62,857 bases of DNA. Origin: Aurantimonas manganoxydans SI85-9A1 (GTDB taxonomy: Bacteria; Pseudomonadota; Alphaproteobacteria; Rhizobiales; Rhizobiaceae). How positions within the stretch are numbered: position 1 is the first letter of the stretch; every line of letters starts with the position of its first letter. The DNA lies in contig NZ_CH672387.1 of NCBI RefSeq assembly GCF_000153465.1, positions 4,222,487-4,285,343 of the forward strand. The letters run 5' to 3'. The position numbers and the translations under genes were made by a program. The notes beneath the pieces were generated by a model. The model was not told where the DNA came from, did no database searches, and was given only the letters and a program-made list of their open reading frames with translations. This document shows positions 59,356 through 62,857 of the stretch, in pieces.

Positions 59356-59778
59356 ATGGGACTGATTTCCGGCCTGATGGGCCTTTCCAGCGATGCGGAC
59401 GCGACGGCGATCGAGGCGGATCTGGCGCCGATCCTGTTGCCCGGAGAGGGCGTCGAACTCGCCTTCCAGATCGTGCGGGATCTCCTGGTGTTCACCGATC
59501 TGCGGCTGATCATGGTCGACAAGCAGGGCATGACCGGCCGCAAGCGGCACATCCAGTCGCTGCCCTATCGGTCGATCACCATGTTCGCCATCGAGACCGC
59601 CGGCAGCTTCGATACGGATTCGGAAATGACGCTTTGGGTGTCCGGCCAGTCGCCGATCACCCGGCCGCTGTCGCGGCGCGCCGACATCGCCGGCATCCAG
59701 CGGGCGCTGGCACAGGGCGTGCTGGCGCGCAAATTGCCGCGCCTTGGATCCGACCTTCCAGCAAAAACCGGGGGATAG
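59356..59778 (+). CDS. Bacterial PH domain protein
   Basis: A 140-residue protein that is one bacterial pleckstrin-homology-like domain: EADLAPILLPGEGVELAFQIVRDLLVFTDLRLIMVDKQG near residues 20-58, RHIQSLPYRSITMFAIETAGSFDTDSEM near 63-90. Similar YvbH-type proteins form oligomers of unknown function. ATG at 59356 is chosen because GGGGATGG precedes it; a start at 59323 is possible. It diverges from the aminotransferase gene by 197 bases. Confidence 0.85.
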   Translation: MGLISGLMGLSSDADATAIEADLAPILLPGEGVELAFQIVRDLLVFTDLRLIMVDKQGMTGRKRHIQSLPYRSITMFAIETAGSFDTDSEMTLWVSGQSPITRPLSRRADIAGIQRALAQGVLARKLPRLGSDLPAKTGG

Positions 59779-59890
59779 ACGTCCGCAGCGTCCCCGCTCG
59801 GACTCCCGGACGACTACAGTCGCCGCGAATCGCCGGACGGTGCCGGCGAACTGAGACGGATCGTTCGATGTGGGTTATGGTTAAGCTTCC

Positions 59891-60397
59891 ATGAAGACGC
59901 TTGCCGCCGAAATCCGTCTGGCCGAACCCAACGATGCCGCTGCCCTGTCCGCAGTGCATGCCACCTCGTGGCGCGGTGCCTATGGCGGGCTGATCCCGCA
60001 TGGCAGCCTCGAGAAGATGATCGGCCGGCGCAACGACGACTGGTGGGACACGGCGATCCGCAGCGGCGCGGCGATCCTGGTGGCCGAGTTCTCCGGCGCG
60101 CCGATCGGCTACGCTACGCTGGGCCGCAACCGCACCGAGGCGCTGCGCGCCGACGGCGAAATCTACGAACTGTATCTGCGGCCCGAATATCAGGGGCTGG
60201 GCTTTGGCAAGCGCCTGTTCGAAGCCGCCGCCGCGCTGTTGCGCGAGCGCGGCCTGAAGGGGCTGGTGGTCTGGGCGCTGGCCGAGAACGACCGGGCGAT
60301 CGAGTTCTACGGACGCCTCGGCGGCCGCGACATCGCGGAAGGCAGCGAATGCTTCGACACGCGCAAGGTCGCCAAGATCGCCTTCCTCTGGAACTGA
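59891..60397 (+). CDS. GNAT-family N-acetyltransferase
   Basis: A 168-residue acetyltransferase. The acetyl-CoA loop is YLRPEYQGLGFGKRLFEAA near residues 96-114 with the RxxGxG/A pattern QGLGFGKR; VVWALAENDRAIEFYGRLGGR follows near 130-150. N-terminal AVHATSWRGAYGGLIP resembles the ElaA/PhnO-like subgroup. Substrate unknown. Confidence 0.9.
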   Translation: MKTLAAEIRLAEPNDAAALSAVHATSWRGAYGGLIPHGSLEKMIGRRNDDWWDTAIRSGAAILVAEFSGAPIGYATLGRNRTEALRADGEIYELYLRPEYQGLGFGKRLFEAAAALLRERGLKGLVVWALAENDRAIEFYGRLGGRDIAEGSECFDTRKVAKIAFLWN

Positions 60398-60610
60398 GGT
60401 CCGCAGCCGGCCGGCGCGCGCCTGGCCGAAGGGGCGGACAGCCTGCGCAGCAGCGTGTTGCGCGGTTTCGCCGGAGCGGCTAGAGCGTCTTCGGGAAAAC
60501 CGGGCCACCAACGCGATCATCCGTCGCCATGGATCGCTCTCGCGTCCTTCGGGGACATGCGAGGCGGGTCGCCCGTTCGGATCGACAGGCCACATCTGGA
60601 AGGACACATC

Positions 60611-61147
60611 ATGCGCATCGACGCGATCGCCCGCGGCAAGAACCCGCCGGAAGACATCAACGTCATCATCGAGGTGCCGCTGGGCGGCCACCCGATCAAG
60701 TACGAGATGGACAAGGACGCCGGCTGCCTGGTCGTCGACCGCTTCCTCTACACGCCGATGACCTATCCGGGGAATTACGGCTTCGTGCCGCACACCCTGT
60801 CCGACGACGGTGACCCCATCGACGTCCTGATCTGCAACACCCGCCCGCTGTTTCCCGGCTGCGTGATCAATTGCCGCCCGATCGGCGTGCTGGTCATGGA
60901 AGACAACAGCGGCGAGGACGAGAAGATCATCGCCGTGCCGTCGCCGCACATCACGCGCCGTTTCGAGAATGTCCGCGAATATGGCGACCTGCCGGAAATC
61001 ACGCTGCTGCAAATCGCCCACTTCTTCGAGCACTACAAGGATCTGGAGCCCGGCAAGTGGGTGAAGATCGGCGACTGGGGCGACAGCGCCAAGGCGCGGT
61101 CGCTGATCACAGCGGCAGTCGAGCGGGCCGAGAACGCCAAGGGCTGA
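60611..61147 (+). CDS. ppa: Inorganic pyrophosphatase
   Basis: A 178-residue family I soluble pyrophosphatase that splits PPi and drives biosynthesis. It carries [17 protein letters not shown] near residues 20-36, [23 protein letters not shown] near 55-77, where the metal-binding Asp residues lie, and a late [20 protein letters not shown]. Length matches the bacterial family (175). AGGACAC precedes the start at 60611. Confidence 0.97.
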   Translation: MRIDAIARGKNPPEDINVIIEVPLGGHPIKYEMDKDAGCLVVDRFLYTPMTYPGNYGFVPHTLSDDGDPIDVLICNTRPLFPGCVINCRPIGVLVMEDNSGEDEKIIAVPSPHITRRFENVREYGDLPEITLLQIAHFFEHYKDLEPGKWVKIGDWGDSAKARSLITAAVERAENAKG

Positions 61148-61176
61148 CCGGACAGGTCCACAGACAGCATCCAGAT

Positions 61177-61206
61177 ACGGGCGTGGCGGGCAACCGCCGC
61201 GCCCGT
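61177..61206 (+). terminator. Terminator after ppa
   Basis: ACGGGCGTGGCGG at 61177-61189 pairs with CCGCCGCGCCCGT at 61194-61206 (one G:T pair), 30 bases after the ppa stop. The T-tract is short. Confidence 0.7.
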
Positions 61207-61248
61207 TCTGCATTCGGCCGCCCGAACACAGGGCGGGACGGACGTAGC

Positions 61249-61426
61249 ATGGGAGATATTGACGGACTGATGACTGCGTCATGCGCAGAATGCACACGAG
61301 ACGTGCAGCAAGAAGCACTACTTTTGTGCAGTGCGATCTCTTACTTGATGGCTATCGAAAACCCCAAACCCTGGAATCAGGATCCCATGTTTCGCCGTCT
61401 GACCACCCGCCTCAACACCTACCGCA
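61249..61426 (+). pseudogene. Reading frame broken by IS copy 2
   Basis: An open frame from ATG 61249 runs into the IS at 61427 after 59 codons. A shorter start, ATG 61387, has AGGATCCC in front and begins MFRRLTTRLNTYR, which resembles the start of small DUF1127-type proteins of alphaproteobacteria. The frame would continue beyond 62857, outside the window, so its identity cannot be confirmed. Composition is less GC-rich than the neighbours, as often in promoter/leader zones. Either a cut gene or an insertion in a leader. Confidence 0.4.
61418..61426. repeat. Left target-site duplication of IS copy 2
   Basis: CCTACCGCA, repeated at 62849-62857. Confidence 0.92.
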
Positions 61427-61465
61427 GGTCGTGTCCCCATAGGTGGTGTAGCTCGGCGATAGCGT

Positions 61466-61513
61466 CGCCAATCTCGTCCGCGCCTTTCATCGCGCTGTAG
61501 GACGAGATTGGCG
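61466..61513 (+). other. Leader hairpin in IS copy 2
   Basis: CGCCAATCTCGTCC at 61466-61479 and GGACGAGATTGGCG at 61500-61513 form a perfect 14-bp stem, 70 bases before the transposase ATG. Confidence 0.7.
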
Positions 61514-61583
61514 GCGCGGTGGTCACCAGCGGTTTCCGGTTAGGCTTGGGTTGCGAGACCTAACTGCAACCGGAGATCCCCTG

Positions 61584-62783
61584 ATGACCAATGACATGAT
61601 GGGCCTGCGCAGCCTTCTGGAGAAGACCCCTGATGCCGATCTGCTGCGCGAGATGATCGGCTTTGCCGCCGAGCGGCTGATGGAACTGGAGGTCGGTGCC
61701 GCGACTGGCGCCGGCTATGGCGAGAAGAGTGCCGAGCGCCTCGCCCAGCGCAATGGCTACCGCGACAGGGACTGGCAGACGAGAGCCGGCACAGTCGAGT
61801 TGCGCATCCCAAAGCTGCGCAGGGGCAGCTACTTTCCCGGCTTTCTGGAGCCGCGGCGCATGGCCGAGAAGGCCCTGACGGCCGTCATTCAAGAGGCCTA
61901 TGTCCAGGGCATCTCGACGCGCTCGGTCGACGACCTGGTCAAGGCGATGGGCATGACCGGCATCTCCAAGAGCCAGGTGTCGAGGCTGTGTGAAGAGATC
62001 GACGGCAAGGTAAAAGCCTTTCTGGAGCGGCCGATCGAAGGCGACTGGCCCTATCTCTGGATCGACGCCACCTACCTCAAGGTCCGCCGCGGCGGCCGCA
62101 TCGTCTCGGTTGCCGTGATCATCGCCGTCGGCGTCAACGCCGATGGCCGGCGTGAGGTTCTCGGCATGGAGATCGGCACCTCGGAAGCCGAGCCGATCTG
62201 GACCGAGTTCCTGAGAAAGCTGACCCGACGCGGCCTTCGCGGCGTGAAGCTCGTCGTGTCCGACGCTCACGAGGGCATCAAAGCCGCGGTCACCAAGGTG
62301 CTAACGGCGACATGGCAGCGCTGCCGCGTGCACTTCATGCGCAACGTCCTGGCCCATGCTGGCAAGAGCGGCCGTCGTGTCGTCTCCGCCTTCATCGCCA
62401 CCGCCTTTGCCCAAGAGACGCCAGAGGCCGCCAGCCAGCAATGGCGCTCCGTCGCCGACCAGATCCGGCCAAAGGTGCCGAAGCTCGCTGCCATCCTCGA
62501 CGAGGCCGAGCCCGACGTGCTGGCCTACATGACCTTCCCTAGGGAGCATCGGGCCAAATTGCACAGCACGAATCCGATCGAGCGGCTGAACGGCGAGATC
62601 AAGCGGCGCACCGACGTCGTCGGCATCTTTCCCAACGATGAGGCCATCCAGCGCCTCGTCGGCGCGCTGCTGCTCGAGCAAAATGATGAGTGGGCGGTTC
62701 AGCGGGCCAGGTACATGACACTGGAATCCGTCGCTCCCCTGAGCGATGATCCGTTCGTTAGCCTGCCAGCCGTGGCACGCTGA
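61584..62783 (+). CDS. IS256-family (Mutator-type) transposase, copy 2
   Basis: A 399-residue transposase identical to copy 1, with the DDE residues Asp161, Asp227 and Glu333 intact. CCGGAGATCCCC sits before the ATG at 61584. The frame is complete and the element ends 65 bases after its stop. Confidence 0.96.
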   Translation: MTNDMMGLRSLLEKTPDADLLREMIGFAAERLMELEVGAATGAGYGEKSAERLAQRNGYRDRDWQTRAGTVELRIPKLRRGSYFPGFLEPRRMAEKALTAVIQEAYVQGISTRSVDDLVKAMGMTGISKSQVSRLCEEIDGKVKAFLERPIEGDWPYLWIDATYLKVRRGGRIVSVAVIIAVGVNADGRREVLGMEIGTSEAEPIWTEFLRKLTRRGLRGVKLVVSDAHEGIKAAVTKVLTATWQRCRVHFMRNVLAHAGKSGRRVVSAFIATAFAQETPEAASQQWRSVADQIRPKVPKLAAILDEAEPDVLAYMTFPREHRAKLHSTNPIERLNGEIKRRTDVVGIFPNDEAIQRLVGALLLEQNDEWAVQRARYMTLESVAPLSDDPFVSLPAVAR

Positions 62784-62848
62784 TCAATCCGGCTTGGCCG
62801 GAACCGCACGGCATCGCCGTCAGCTACACCACATGGTGGGACACTATC

Positions 62849-62857
62849 CCTACCGCA
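62849..62857. repeat. Right target-site duplication of IS copy 2
   Basis: CCTACCGCA, identical to 61418-61426, forming the last nine bases of the window. Confidence 0.9.

Larger units (their letters stand above)
61427..62848 (+). mobile_element. IS256-family insertion sequence, copy 2
   Basis: A 1422-bp element, the same length as copy 1 and, in the parts I compared (whole transposase protein, both ends and leader), identical to it. It begins GGTCGTGTCCC and ends in the complement of GATAGTGTCCC. It is bracketed by its own 9-bp repeat CCTACCGCA, different from that of copy 1, so it arrived separately. The last nine bases of the window are the right repeat. Confidence 0.95.

Noticed and set aside
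50046-62848. A 12.8-kb composite transposon formed by two inverted IS256-type copies
   Set aside because: Each copy has a private, intact 9-bp target duplication, so each inserted alone; the genes between are ordinary chromosomal genes.

Overview
The window reads as a piece of a high-GC alphaproteobacterial chromosome, most likely Rhizobiales/Hyphomicrobiales. The evidence is the rRNA sequence style, an initiator tRNA with an A:U pair in its anticodon stem, a perfect CtrA-type box (TTAA-N7-TTAA) in front of ftsK, and several gene orders I know from that group: the cys operon with DUF2849 and DUF934, ftsK-lolA, tsaD-gpsA facing hemC-hemD, and a mitofilin-like gene followed by hemY. It starts inside a 23S rRNA gene and ends exactly on the target duplication of an insertion sequence, so both edges are repeats, as at the ends of a draft contig.

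Layout. 1-3100: 23S (5' end missing), 5S and terminator. 3200-8400: a small lipoprotein, fadD, tRNA-fMet, an MmyB-type regulator facing a small membrane protein and a DUF1330 protein, another lipoprotein, and tRNA-Gly. 8859-11570: prolyl-tRNA editing protein translationally linked to a thioredoxin-TPR co-chaperone (CnoX-like), a LON-domain protein and a Trm112-like protein. 11648-18352 (minus): a secreted small protein, then the assimilatory sulfate operon DUF2849-cysI-DUF934-cysH-cysD-cysN. cysN has an unusual C-terminal membrane segment and is followed by a one-base-overlapping 54-codon membrane ORF. 18547-20804: a UbiH-type monooxygenase diverging from tesB. 20828-24419: nitrogen-control block, glnK-amtB and a second amtB, each with a good sigma-54 promoter. 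24505-35040: GNAT, ftsK, lolA, a Gly-rich secreted protein, xthA, a cyclic-nucleotide-domain protein, an OmpR-type regulator facing an L,D-transpeptidase, and a YdeP-like molybdoenzyme. 35104-40873: methyltransferase, DUF3072, EVE, YciI, gpsA, tsaD, and divergent hemC-hemD. 41006-48053: mitofilin-like protein, hemY, TerB, a glutamine amidotransferase-like protein, a lipase-like membrane protein and an isoprenylcysteine methyltransferase-like protein. 48096-50002: marR and an MFS exporter. 50046-51467: IS256-family element. 51626-61147: M3 peptidase, PhoD, small protein, typA, aminotransferase, PH-domain protein, GNAT, ppa. 61427-62848: second copy of the IS.

Most genes are housekeeping. The parts I would look at first are the membrane-tailed CysN with its coupled mini-protein, the doubled sigma-54 control of two ammonium transporter genes, the CtrA box before ftsK, and the two IS copies. 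Each IS copy sits in its own 9-bp duplication, which shows two independent simple insertions rather than a composite transposon; the second copy cuts a small reading frame.
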